This document shows, piece by piece, positions 34,704 through 43,742 of a stretch of DNA of 64,000 nucleotides. Position 1 is the stretch's first letter; every line of letters begins with the position of its first letter. Below the pieces are notes generated by a model. The model was not told the origin of the DNA. It was given only the letters and a program-made list of their open reading frames with translations, and did not search any database. The DNA comes from Streptomyces sp. NBC_00289 (GTDB taxonomy: Bacteria; Actinomycetota; Actinomycetes; Streptomycetales; Streptomycetaceae): positions 8,928,001 to 8,992,000 of the forward strand of contig NZ_CP108046.1 of assembly GCF_041435115.1 (NCBI RefSeq), read 5' to 3'. The position numbers and the translations under genes were made by a program.

Positions 34704-35945
34704 GTGCCCACGATCCGCGACACCACCGATGTGCTGGTGATCGGAGCGGGGGTGGCCGGACTGGCCTGTGCCCGCGACCTGTGTACCGCGGGACTCACCG
34801 TGCGGGTCCTGGAAGCCTCCGACGAGGTGGGCGGGCGGATGCGCTCGGACCGTGTCGACGGGTTCGTGATCGACCGCGGCTTCCAGGTCTTCAACACCGC
34901 CTATCCGCAGGTCCGTCGGCGGCTTGCGCTGCGCGAGCTGCGACTGCGGCCCTTCACTCCGGGTGTCCTGATCCACACCGGGAGCGGGACGCTGCGCTTC
35001 GCCGATCCCAGCCGTCGCCCCCGGGCGCTCCCCGACCTGCTGCCGGGCCGGCTCGCGGGCCCGCGCGACCTGCTGGCCCTCGGCGTCCTGTCGGCCCGCG
35101 ACATGCTGGCCCCGGTCCGGTTCGTCAAGCGTGCCGAGGACCGCACGACGCGCACGGCACTGGCAGCGGCGGGATTCTCCGACGACTTCGTGGAGCGTTT
35201 CTTCCGGCCCTTCCTGTCGGGGGTGTTCCTCGAGGACGGACTGGAGACGTCCAGCCGGTTCTTCCACCTGGTGTGGCGCAGCATGCTGCGCGGCTCGCTG
35301 TGCCTGCCGGACACGGGCATCGGCGAAGTCCCCCGCGCCCTGGCGGCAGGGCTGCCCAGGGGCGTCGTACGTCTGGAGACTCCCGTGGAGCGGCTCACCG
35401 ACGACGGTGCCGTCACCCCCGGCGGCGACGAAGTGCCCGCCCGCGCCGTGGTGGTGGCCACCGGGCCGGGCCCGGCTGCCGCGCTGCTGCCCGGACTGGA
35501 CCTCCCCGCCTACCGTGTCGTGACGACGTACTACCACGTCGCACCACGCTCGCCGCTCGGCGAGCCGACCCTGTTGGTGGAGCCTCGACGCCGCTTCCTC
35601 AACACGTGTGTCGTGAGCGACGTCGCCCCCGGATACGCCCCGCGCGGGTCCGCGCTCGTCGCCACGTCCGTCCTGGGCGAGGACACCGAGGGCCGGGAGG
35701 CCACCGTGCGTGCCGCGCTGGGCGAGGTGTACGGCACCGGCACGGGCGGGTGGAGCCTGCTGACCGTCCGGACGATCCAGGCCGCGCTGCCGGTGATGGC
35801 GCCGCCCCAGCCGCTCAGTCGTACCACCCGGATCGGACCGGGACGGTACGCGTGCGGTGACCACCGGGCCACCGGTTCGGTGCAGGGAGCCCTGGCCTCC
35901 GGAGCACGCGCCGCACGCGAGGTACTGCGCGACCTCGGCCGCTGA
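34704..35945 (+). CDS. FAD-dependent amine oxidase/phytoene-desaturase-like oxidoreductase
   Basis: A 413-aa flavoprotein. The dinucleotide-binding motif is VLVIGAGVAGLACARDL (about residues 10-26), followed by the ADP-ribose acidic end VLEASDEVGGRMRSD. The C-terminal FAD motif reads YACGDHRATGSVQGALASG. It belongs to the NAD(P)/FAD amine-oxidase superfamily that also contains carotenoid desaturases, but no other crt gene is present. GTG 34704 follows GAGGA. It lies 280 bp after the LitR-like gene with no recognisable feature between, and converges on the photolyase gene. It is probably part of the light-related region; the substrate is unknown. Confidence 0.85.
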   Translation: MPTIRDTTDVLVIGAGVAGLACARDLCTAGLTVRVLEASDEVGGRMRSDRVDGFVIDRGFQVFNTAYPQVRRRLALRELRLRPFTPGVLIHTGSGTLRFADPSRRPRALPDLLPGRLAGPRDLLALGVLSARDMLAPVRFVKRAEDRTTRTALAAAGFSDDFVERFFRPFLSGVFLEDGLETSSRFFHLVWRSMLRGSLCLPDTGIGEVPRALAAGLPRGVVRLETPVERLTDDGAVTPGGDEVPARAVVVATGPGPAAALLPGLDLPAYRVVTTYYHVAPRSPLGEPTLLVEPRRRFLNTCVVSDVAPGYAPRGSALVATSVLGEDTEGREATVRAALGEVYGTGTGGWSLLTVRTIQAALPVMAPPQPLSRTTRIGPGRYACGDHRATGSVQGALASGARAAREVLRDLGR

Positions 35946-35993
35946 GGCGCCCGCTTCCACAGGCCCGGTACGCCGCGCGTGGGTGTCGCCTCA

Positions 35994-36026
35994 GCGGGGC
36001 GGAGCCGCGCATCGGTTCAGCCCCGC
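35994..36026. terminator. Hairpin between convergent FAD oxidoreductase and photolyase genes
   Basis: Arms GCGGGGC / GCCCCGC with a 19-base loop, 50 bases after the FAD oxidoreductase stop. The remaining spacer to 36228 shows nothing recognisable. Confidence 0.4.
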
Positions 36027-36228
36027 GCCCGCAGGGGCGCCGCCGGACAGCAGTGGCCTTCGTCGAGCCCGCGGAGTGGCCGGCCGGTGCGCTGCGCGCC
36101 CGGGGTGGCCCGCGAAGAACGAAGGCGCCGCACGCGGCACGCGCACGCGCTGCGGTGGGCGGCGCCCGGGACGTACGGCTTCGTGGCCGTGCGCGCCCTC
36201 GCACCCCTCCGTCCTCGCCCCCTCCGCC

Positions 36229-37602
36229 TCACTCGCGGTCGCGTCCCCGGCGGAAGCGGGCGAGTCCGTCGGACAGTTCGACGATCGGGTCGGGGTAGTC
36301 GATCGCGGCGCGGTCCAGCCCCGTCAGCTTCCACGGCTCGTGGATCAACGGCGCGTCCAGCTCGGCGAGTTCGGGCACCCAGCGGCGGACGTACGCCCCG
36401 TCGGGGTCATAGCGCTTGGCCTGGATGACCGGATTGAGGACGCGGTTGGGGCGGCTGTCGGTGCCGGTGCCGGCCATCCACTGCCAGTTGAGCTGGTTGT
36501 TCGCGAGGTCGCCGTCGACCAGCAGGGAGAGGAAGTGCCGGGCGCCCACCCGCCAGTCGACGTACAGCGTCTTGGCGAGGAAGCTGGCCGTCAGCAGACG
36601 GCCGCGGTTGTGCATCCAGCCCTCGTGGCGCAGTTGGCGCATCGCCGCGTCGACGACGGGGTATCCCGTGCGGCCCTCCCTCCACGCGGCGACGTCCTCG
36701 CGTGCCGCACGCTCGGGGCGCCAGCGGTCGTGCTTGGTGCGGTAGTCGGCGGTGGCCACGTGCGTCCGCGCGGCCAGGACCTGCCGGTGGAAGTCGCGCC
36801 ACGCGAGCTGACGGACGAACGCCTCGGCGCCCGGGCCGCCCACCCTGCGCGCCCGGTGGACGAGTTCGACGGGGGAGAGGGTGCCGAAGTGCAGGTGCGG
36901 CGACAGGTGTGAGGTGGCGTCGCCGGCCAGGTCGTCGTGACGGTCCTCGTACGCGGCGACCCCGCTGCGCAGCCACGCCGTGAGCCGTTTCCGGCCCGCG
37001 ACCTCACCACCCGCGGCCAGCCCATGCGACAGCCCGGGGAGCCCGGCCCGGGACGGGAGTTCGCCGGAGACCACGCCCTCCGGCACCCTCACGGTGCGCG
37101 GCGCGCCGAGCGTGTCGCGCAGCCGCTGCTGCGACCACTGGCGGAAGTACGGGGTGAAGACGGCGAAGTGGTCGGAGGAGGCGGGAGTGAGCGCTCCCGG
37201 TGTCACCGCCGTGGTCACCGTCTCGTGGACGTGCAGCCGCCGCCCCTCCGTCTCCAGCGCGCGCCGCAGCCGTTCCTCGCGGCGGTGGGCGTAGCCGCTG
37301 ACGTCGGCCGCCATGTGGACCTCGTCGGCGTCCGCCTCGGCCGCCACCTTGCACACCTGCTCGACGATGTCGCCGTGGCGGACGACGAGCCGGCCGCCCC
37401 GGTCGCGCAGCCCCGCGTCCAGGTCGCGCAGACAGTCGGCGAGGAAGGCCAGCCGGTTGGGTGCGGCGAAGCCGGCGCCGTCGACGGCCGGGTCGCGCAC
37501 GAAGAGCGGCACGACCTGGCGGGAGCCGTCGTTCGCCGCCCGTAGCGGTGGATGGTCGTTCAGCCGCAGGTCCGAGGTGAACAGGACGACCGAGACGTTC
37601 AT
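36229..37602 (-). CDS. phr: Deoxyribodipyrimidine (DNA) photolyase
   Basis: A 457-aa class I photolyase that uses light and FAD to split UV-induced cyclobutane pyrimidine dimers. The N-terminal alpha/beta antenna domain starts MNVSVVLFTSDLRLNDHPPL. The FAD-binding C-terminal domain includes HLHFGTLSPVELVHR, RQLAWRDFHRQ, GYPVVDAAMRQLRHEGWMHNRGR and NNQLNWQWMAGTGTDSRP, the diagnostic signatures. ATG 37602 follows CGGGAG. It is the second gene of a minus-strand operon after the SDR gene (74 bp apart). Placement beside a LitR-like regulator and ECF sigma factor supports light induction. Confidence 0.95.
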   Translation of the reverse strand: MNVSVVLFTSDLRLNDHPPLRAANDGSRQVVPLFVRDPAVDGAGFAAPNRLAFLADCLRDLDAGLRDRGGRLVVRHGDIVEQVCKVAAEADADEVHMAADVSGYAHRREERLRRALETEGRRLHVHETVTTAVTPGALTPASSDHFAVFTPYFRQWSQQRLRDTLGAPRTVRVPEGVVSGELPSRAGLPGLSHGLAAGGEVAGRKRLTAWLRSGVAAYEDRHDDLAGDATSHLSPHLHFGTLSPVELVHRARRVGGPGAEAFVRQLAWRDFHRQVLAARTHVATADYRTKHDRWRPERAAREDVAAWREGRTGYPVVDAAMRQLRHEGWMHNRGRLLTASFLAKTLYVDWRVGARHFLSLLVDGDLANNQLNWQWMAGTGTDSRPNRVLNPVIQAKRYDPDGAYVRRWVPELAELDAPLIHEPWKLTGLDRAAIDYPDPIVELSDGLARFRRGRDRE

Positions 37603-37676
37603 GACGCGAGCTCCCGGGAGAGTGAGCGGGTGGGCCGTGTCTGCTTCCGGCTCCGGCGGGTGCGCGGATGCGCCGG

Positions 37677-39215
37677 TCAACGGACGGGAGCGTTTTCCCT
37701 CCGCCGGGTGACCGGTGCCTTCCCCGCGGCCTTCGCGATGTTGCGGGCCATGCCGCCGAACACCGCGGCGTGGAAGGGGGAGACGCTCCGCCAGTAGGCG
37801 TGGCCCAGCAGCCCGTGCGGATGGAAGAGGGCACGCTGGTGGTACAGGGTGCGACCGTTCTCGTCCGTGTCGGCGCGCATCTCCAGCCAGCCGAGGCCGG
37901 GCAGCCGCATCTCCGCCCGCAGCCGCAGCAGACGCCCGGGTTCGATCTCCTCCACCCGCCAGAAGTCCAGCGAGTCGCCGACGCGCAGGTGCGCCGCGTC
38001 CCGGCGGCCGCGGCGCAGGCCGACCCCGCCGACCAGCCGGTCCAGCCAGCCGCGCACCGCCCAGGCGAGTGGGAAGGAGTACCAGCCGTTCTCGCCGCCG
38101 ATGCCCTCGATCACCCGCCACAGCGCCTCGGGCGGAGCGGCGACGACGAGTTCCCGGGAGTCCGTGTAGAGGCTGCCGCCGGCCCAGTCGGGGTCCGTCG
38201 GCAGTGGGTCGCTCGGCGCGCCGGGCACCGAGGCGGACGACCAGCGGGTCGTCACCCGGGCCTCGCGGACACGTTGCAGGGCCAGCCGGACGGCGTCGTC
38301 GAAGGCGATCGGATGTCCGGGGGGATCGGGCAGGTGGCGGGTGATGTCGTGCTCGTGGCAGACCACTTCGTGGCGCAGGGACTCGGTGAGCGGGCGGGCG
38401 ATGGAGGCCGGCACGGGTGTCACCAGCCCGACCCAGTGGCTGGACAGACCGGGACTGAGGACCGGGACGGGCAGGATGACGCGGCGCGGCAGGCCGGCCA
38501 CCGCCGCGTAGCGGACCATCATCTCCCGGTAGGTCAGGACGTCCGGCCCGCCGATGTCGAAGGCGCGGCTGACCTCGTCGGGCAGCTCGGCACCGCCGAG
38601 GAGCAGCCGCAGCACGTCCCGTACGGCGATGGGCTGGATCCGGGTGTGCACCCAGCTCGGGGTGACCATCACGGGGAGGCGTTCGGTGAGGTAGCGCAGC
38701 ATCTCGAAGGAGACGGAGCCGGATCCGATGATGACGGCCGCGCGCAGCACGACGGTGGGTACGCCGGAGTCCAGCAGGATGCGGCCGACCTCGGCCCGCG
38801 ACCGCAGATGCGGCGACAGTTCGTGCTCGGGGACGTCCGCGGGTGTGAGGCCGCCCAGGTAGACGATGCGCCGTACGCCCGCGGCCCGGGCCTGTTCCCC
38901 GAAGATCCGTGCCGCCTCCCGGTCGGTCGCCTCGAAGCTCGTGCCCGTGCCCAGCGCGTGCACCAGGTAGTAGGCGACGTCGATGTCCCGCATGGCCTCG
39001 GCGACCGACGCGGCGTCGGTGACGTCGCCGCGCACCACCTCCGCCTCGCCCGCCCAGGGGTGGTCACGCAGCTTCCCGGGGGAGCGGGCCAGACAGCGCA
39101 CGCGGTGGCCCGCGGAGAGGAGTTCCGGGACGAGCCGGCCTCCGATGTATCCCGTCGCGCCGGTCACCAGGCAGTGCCGGGCCGGCCCGTGCGGCGCGGA
39201 GTCGTCCGTGTTCAT
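37677..39215 (-). CDS. SDR-type NAD(P)-dependent epimerase with DUF2867 C-terminus
   Basis: A 512-aa protein. The Rossmann domain has the extended-SDR start CLVTGATGYIGGRLVPELL (about residues 15-33) and an atypical active-site region around VVLRAAVIIGSGSVSFEMLRYL. The C-terminal 170 residues match the DUF2867/polyketide-cyclase-like domain (GENGWYSFPLAWAVRGWLDRLVGG, LDFWRVEEIEPGRLLRLRAEM). Such SDR-DUF2867 proteins often occur beside photolyase genes. It is the first gene of the operon with phr and is divergent from the MarR gene. The substrate is unknown; a lipid or quinone-like substrate is only a guess from the C-terminal domain. Confidence 0.88.
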   Translation of the reverse strand: MNTDDSAPHGPARHCLVTGATGYIGGRLVPELLSAGHRVRCLARSPGKLRDHPWAGEAEVVRGDVTDAASVAEAMRDIDVAYYLVHALGTGTSFEATDREAARIFGEQARAAGVRRIVYLGGLTPADVPEHELSPHLRSRAEVGRILLDSGVPTVVLRAAVIIGSGSVSFEMLRYLTERLPVMVTPSWVHTRIQPIAVRDVLRLLLGGAELPDEVSRAFDIGGPDVLTYREMMVRYAAVAGLPRRVILPVPVLSPGLSSHWVGLVTPVPASIARPLTESLRHEVVCHEHDITRHLPDPPGHPIAFDDAVRLALQRVREARVTTRWSSASVPGAPSDPLPTDPDWAGGSLYTDSRELVVAAPPEALWRVIEGIGGENGWYSFPLAWAVRGWLDRLVGGVGLRRGRRDAAHLRVGDSLDFWRVEEIEPGRLLRLRAEMRLPGLGWLEMRADTDENGRTLYHQRALFHPHGLLGHAYWRSVSPFHAAVFGGMARNIAKAAGKAPVTRRRENAPVR

Positions 39216-39307
39216 GAGGCCTCGGCTCTTCGCTCGGTGGGTTCCTCCAGTGATTCCTTCCGCGGTGCGGACCGAACCGGATGCGGGGGTTTCTATAGGC
39301 TGATCGC

Positions 39308-39811
39308 GTGGCGACAGCAGACGAGCGGGAGCAGCCGGGGCGAGAGCGCGACGCCGCCGCGGCCGGGGCGGGCGACCTGCGTGCCTTCGCCGTCGAGTTG
39401 CGGCGGATGAACGTCGGGATCAACCGCCTGGTGCAGGGGTTCGCCGGGGACCACGGTCTGCATCCCACGGACGTACAGGCGCTCGCGGCGATCCTCGACG
39501 CCCACGAGCCGATGACCCCGGGCCGGCTCCGGGAGCACCTGGGGCTCACCTCGGGGGCCGTCACCGCGTGTGTCGACCGGCTCGAGCGCAAGGGGCACAT
39601 CCGCCGGGTCCGGGAGAGCGCCGACCGCAGGGTGGTCCACCTGCACTACGCGGCCGACGGGAGGTCGGCGGCCCGGTCGTACTTCCGTCCGCTCGCCGAG
39701 GCGACCGAGTCCGCCCGCTCCCGCTTCACCGAGGCCGAACTGTCGGTGGCGCTGCGTTTTCTCGCCGCGCTGAACGAGGAGCTCTCCGAGGTGAGGTCGG
39801 CCGGTTCCTGA
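39308..39811 (+). CDS. MarR family transcriptional regulator
   Basis: A 167-aa winged-helix repressor. The DNA-binding domain is at about residues 55-120 (LHPTDVQALAAIL, LREHLGLTSGAVTACVDRLERKGHIRRVRESADRRVVHL). It is flanked by dimerisation helices. GTG 39308 has no ribosome site, but TATAGG lies about eight bases upstream, so it is probably leaderless. It is divergent from the SDR-photolyase operon and upstream of the MMPL transporter. The palindromic cluster at 39888-39920, in front of the transporter, is its most likely target. Confidence 0.9.
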   Translation: MATADEREQPGRERDAAAAGAGDLRAFAVELRRMNVGINRLVQGFAGDHGLHPTDVQALAAILDAHEPMTPGRLREHLGLTSGAVTACVDRLERKGHIRRVRESADRRVVHLHYAADGRSAARSYFRPLAEATESARSRFTEAELSVALRFLAALNEELSEVRSAGS

Positions 39812-39887
39812 GCGTGGTCTCCGGGTGCGTCCGGCGACGGGGTGAACGGGGAAGAGAAGGTGTCGGCTACGATCACCGCCGCAATGT

Positions 39888-39920
39888 ATCTCAATGATTG
39901 AGATTGTTTCCCATTGAGAT
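39888..39920. promoter_or_regulatory. MarR-type operator cluster before the MMPL gene
   Basis: Perfect inverted repeat ATCTCAA-TGA-TTGAGAT (39888-39904) plus a second direct copy of ATTGAGAT at 39913-39920. This AT-rich patch stands out from the surroundings and lies 50-85 bp upstream of the transporter start. Confidence 0.7.
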
Positions 39921-39972
39921 GGTTACTCGTCGGCACCCCTTCCCACAGCGCACCCGTGAAGCCTGGAGAACG

Positions 39973-42115
39973 ATGTCCACCACCCCACGACGGGCCCGTC
40001 GGCTCCTGCCCGTCCTGCTGCTCCTCGCCTGGCTCGTTGTCGGCGGAGCCCTCGGCCCGTACGCCGGCCGGCTCGGCGAGGTCGCGGGCAACGACCAGGC
40101 CGCCTTCCTGCCGCGCAGCGCCGAGTCCACGGAGGTCATCGCCGAACAGCGGGCCTTCCGGCAGCAGGAGACGCTGCCCGCGATCATCGTCTGGACCGGC
40201 GACAACGGCAGCGACGGCGACGGCGGGAGGATGGCCGACCGGCAGGCCGCCGCGGCGCGGGCGCTGACCTCCGTGGCCGGCATACCCGGCACGGTCGGCG
40301 AGGTGGCGCCCGCACTCGTCTCCCGGGACGGCGCCGCTCTGGAAGGCGTGGTGCAACTGCGACCCGACCTGGGCGACCGGCTCGCCGACACCCTCGACCG
40401 CATCCGGGCGACCGCCGAACGCGTGCCCGACACCACCGTGCGGATCGCCGGTCCCGCCGCCGGCCAGGCCGACCTGGCCGACGCCTTCGCGGGCATCGAC
40501 GGACTCCTGCTCGCCGTGGCCCTGGTGACGGTCCTGGTGATCCTGCTGCTCGTCTACCGCAGCCTGCTGCTGCCCCTGGTGATCATTCTCGGCGCCGTGT
40601 TCGCACTGGCGCTCGCCTGCGCGGTCGTCTACGTGCTCGCCGACCACGACGTGGTGCGCGTCGACGGCCAGGTGCAGGGCATCCTCTTCATCCTCGTGAT
40701 CGGTGCCGCCACCGACTACGCCCTCCTGTTGACCGCCCGCTTCCGGGAGGAACTGGCCCGCCACTCCGACCGGTTCGCCGCCGTCCGGGCCGCGCTGCGA
40801 CAGTCGTGGGGCGCCGTCGTGGCCAGCGCGGCGACCGTCGCCCTCGGTCTGCTCGCCCTGTTGATCAGCGATCTGACCAACAACCGGGCGCTCGGACCGG
40901 TCGGCGCCATCGGCATCGTCTGCGCCGTCCTGAGCTCCCTCACCTTCCTGCCCGCCGTACTGGTCCTGCTCGGGCGGGCGGCCTACTGGGCCCGCAGGGC
41001 CCCGGGCCGCCGACGACCGAACCGCAGGCCACGGGGTGTGGCGGCGCGTCGCCGCCCTGGTCGACCGGGCGCCGCGCCGGGTCTGGGCCATCGCCCTCGC
41101 GGGCCTGCTGGCCTGCGCCGCCTTCGCCCCCGCCCTCACCTCCCAGGGCGTGCCGCTGGACGAGACCTTCGTCGACGACGCTCCGTCCGTCGCCGCGCAG
41201 CAGACCCTGGCCCAGCACTTCCCGGGCGGCTCCGGCAACCCGGCCGTGGTCGTCGCGAACGCCGACCGCCTCGACCGGGTCCTGGCCACGGCGCGGTCCA
41301 CGAAGGGGGTCGCCTCGGCGGCCGGAGTGACCGCGTCCGGGCGTCCGGGCGGTGAACCCCTCGTCGTCGACGGGCGGGTACGCGTCGACGTCACCCTGCG
41401 CTCCGCCGCCGACAGCCGCGCGGCCGAGGACACCGTGGCACGGCTGCGGACCTCCCTGCACGCGGTGCCGGACGCCGACGCCCTCGTCGGCGGGTACACC
41501 GCGCAGCGGTACGACACACTGCGCACGGCCGAACGCGACCGCACCCTGATCGTGCCCGTGGTCCTCGCCGTCATCTTCGTCATCCTGGCCGGGCTGCTGC
41601 GCTCGCTGCTGATGCCGGCGCTGCTCGTGGCCACCGTGGCCCTCAACTTCCTTGCCACGCTGGGGGTCTCCGCGCTGGTCTTCCCGCACGTCTTCGGCTT
41701 CACCGGCACCGACCCCTCCGTGCCGTTGTACGGATTCGTCTTCCTGGTCGCCCTCGGCGTCGACTACAACATCTTCCTGATGTCCCGGGTCCGCGAGGAG
41801 TCCCTGCGGCACGGAGTGCGCCAAGGTGCGCTGCGCGGCCTGGTCACCACCGGCGGAGTCATCACCTCCGCCGGCGTGGTGCTCGCCGCGACCTTCGCCG
41901 CGCTCGGCGTGATCCCCCTGGCCTTCCTGGCACAGATCGCCTTCATCGTCGCCTTCGGGGTCCTGCTCGACACCCTGGTCGTGCGCTCGCTGCTGGTGCC
42001 CGCACTGGCGCGGGACATCGGACCCCGGGCCTGGTGGCCGGGTCGGCTCAGCCGGACGCGGGAGTCGCCGGAGGACCACGACGAGATCCGGGACCTCACG
42101 TCGGCGGCACCCTGA
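39973..42115 (+). pseudogene. MMPL family transporter, frameshifted into two halves
   Basis: Two adjacent frames together encode one RND/MMPL exporter. The first half (39973 to the shift near 41000) has the N-terminal helix LPVLLLLAWLVVGG, a periplasmic domain and helices up to LGPVGAIGIVCAVLSSLTFLPAVLVLLGRA. The second half (open from 41036 to 42115) starts WRRVAALVDRAPRRVWAIAL and holds the second periplasmic domain and last six helices (GVDYNIFLMSRVREE). Between 40990 and 41045 the third frame encodes TEPQATG, expected between the halves, so two one-base losses are likely, one in AGGGCCCCGGG and one in CGGGG. It is either a real inactivation or sequencing error. Family role: proton-driven lipid or drug export. 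Confidence 0.75.
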
Positions 42116-42261
42116 CCCGTGACAACGACCGGCCGTCGGCGGTGGTCTGACGGCCGGTCCGCGCCCGCGCACCGAGTTCCGGGAGCCGGGCATGCCGCTG
42201 CCGATCCAGGGCAAGCGGAACGTAAGGGAGTTCATGGCTGTTGACGGAGGTGTGTGCCGTT

Positions 42262-42429
42262 ATGGGCGCGAAGGTGTTGGAGCGCTTTCCTGCCGGAAGT
42301 CCGCGCGGATCGTGGCCTGCGGAGGAATGCGCGGCCCGGCGCCGTGCCGCGGGTGAGCCCGCGACGGTCGTCATGGACCTGAAGTCGGACGCCTTCCTCG
42401 TGGTGGTCCCGGCCCGCGACGACGACTGA
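42262..42429 (+). CDS. Small conserved protein, 55 aa
   Basis: A 55-aa protein (MGAKVLERFPAGSPRGSW to FLVVVPARDDD) with GGAGG ten bases before ATG 42262. The composition, with an acidic end and a beta-like VVMDLKSDAFLVVVP stretch, looks like a real folded small protein rather than noise. It resembles short Streptomyces hypothetical proteins, but no function is known to me. It converges on the LysR gene with a ten-base gap. Confidence 0.6.
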   Translation: MGAKVLERFPAGSPRGSWPAEECAARRRAAGEPATVVMDLKSDAFLVVVPARDDD

Positions 42430-42439
42430 CCGCCGCCCC

Positions 42440-43369
42440 TCAGCCGGCCGGCGCGTCCACCGTCAGAGTGCCCCCCAGGTCCCGCGCCCGGCGCACGAAC
42501 ACCGTGTGCAGGCCCCGCGCCGCCTGCGGTACGGACTCGGCCCTGCGCCGCTGCAGCATCAGCAGCACCCGGGTCGTGTCCCCGGCCAGCGGCCGGTACG
42601 TGAGCGCCCCCAGCCGCTCCAGCGGGTCCCCCACGACACTGAAGTCCGGCAGCAGCGTCGCTCCGAGTCCCTCGGCGACCATCAGCTTGCCCATCTCCGC
42701 GCCATCGGTGGAGTAGGAGAAGGACGGGCCGCGGCCGCCGAGAAGCCGGTGGACGTACCGGTGCATGACGTAACCGGAACGCATCGCGATCAGCGGCTGT
42801 TCGAGCAGGTCGTCCACCGTCACCGCGGCCCGGGACGCGAGCGGGCTGTCGGGGCGTACGCACACCACCGGCCGCCCGTGCAGCAACTGCGTGGACTCCA
42901 CGCCGGCCGGCACGTCGTCGCCCTCCAGATGGTTGACCAGCCCGAGGTCGAAACCGCCCTCCGACAGCGCCTGGTGGATCTGCGTCTGCTGGGCCGCGAC
43001 CACCTCGACCTGCGTGACCGGATGCGCGGCGCGGAACTCGCGCACCACCGGAATGAGCAGCGGCACGGTCGCCGCGTTGACCGTCCCGACGCGCACCATG
43101 CGGCTGACGCGGTGCTGCTCGCCCGCGGCGGCCCGCAGCCGGTCCACCGCCTCCAGCACGCCGACGATGTGCGGCAGCAGCTCGCGGCCCTCGGCGCTCA
43201 TCGTGGCACCGGTGCGCTTGCGTTCCAGGAGATCCACTCCCAGTTCGCGCTCCAGGTTCCGCACGGTCTCGCTCAACGCCGGCTGTGAGAGCCGCAGTTC
43301 CTCGGCGGCCCGGCGCAGCGAACCGAGCCGGGTGACCGCCGCGATGTATTCCAGCTGTTCTGTCCGCAC
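42440..43369 (-). CDS. LysR family regulator divergent from the sulfur operon
   Basis: A 309-aa LysR-type regulator. The winged helix-turn-helix is at residues 1-60 (MRTEQLEYIAAVTRLGSLRRAAEELRLSQPALSETVRNLERELG) and the periplasmic-binding-like effector domain at about 90-300. The start is GTG 43369, 137 bp from the Cys-Cys leader peptide on the opposite strand. By position it probably controls the alkanesulfonate operon, as CysB/Cbl-type LysR proteins do in other bacteria. That role is inferred from location only. Confidence 0.88.
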   Translation of the reverse strand: MRTEQLEYIAAVTRLGSLRRAAEELRLSQPALSETVRNLERELGVDLLERKRTGATMSAEGRELLPHIVGVLEAVDRLRAAAGEQHRVSRMVRVGTVNAATVPLLIPVVREFRAAHPVTQVEVVAAQQTQIHQALSEGGFDLGLVNHLEGDDVPAGVESTQLLHGRPVVCVRPDSPLASRAAVTVDDLLEQPLIAMRSGYVMHRYVHRLLGGRGPSFSYSTDGAEMGKLMVAEGLGATLLPDFSVVGDPLERLGALTYRPLAGDTTRVLLMLQRRRAESVPQAARGLHTVFVRRARDLGGTLTVDAPAG

Positions 43370-43469
43370 GGCAACAGAGTTGCTGTCCGATCACCGACCG
43401 TTCAAGGGTTTCCCTGTCACACCTTCGTGAAATTCAATGGTCCGCGATACGAGACCGGTCGGGTTTTCC

Positions 43470-43499
43470 TTGACTGCCGGGAACGGCGACTGTCACGAT
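43470..43499 (+). promoter_or_regulatory. Promoter of the leader peptide/sulfur operon
   Basis: -35 TTGACT at 43470-43475 and a -10-like TCACGAT beginning at 43493, 17-base spacing. The predicted transcript start falls at or just before ATG 43507, so the leader would be leaderless. Confidence 0.5.
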
Positions 43500-43506
43500 C
43501 GAGAAC

Positions 43507-43590
43507 ATGAAGATGCGACTGGACCTCACGCGGCGACGCCACGTCGACCTCGCGCGCGTCTCCAGCGCCTCCTGTTGCTCCGCGGCCTGA
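43507..43590 (+). CDS. Cysteine-containing leader peptide (candidate attenuator)
   Basis: A 27-residue open frame whose core RLDLTRRRHVDLARVSSA matches the conserved actinobacterial leader-peptide family found before sulfur-assimilation genes. It is followed by S-C-C (codons TGT TGC at 43573-43578) before the stop. Tandem Cys codons in such leaders stall ribosomes when cysteine is scarce and so turn on downstream sulfur genes; this is established for leaderless polycysteine ORFs in mycobacteria. The operon downstream (FMN reductase, sulfonate monooxygenase) fits. A second ATG two codons in (43513) could also be the start. Confidence 0.75.
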   Translation: MKMRLDLTRRRHVDLARVSSASCCSAA

Positions 43591-43742
43591 TCCCGCCGAT
43601 CCGCCGCATCCCCTCCGCGCCGCACCGCGCCTCTCTGTGGCCAGGCAGCCGTGTGCCGCGTTTCCCCGTCACCGCCTGAATTCCACGCTCAGTCGCGCCC
43701 GTCGAATTCGGCGTACCCGAAATTCCGCAACAGGAGTTCCGC

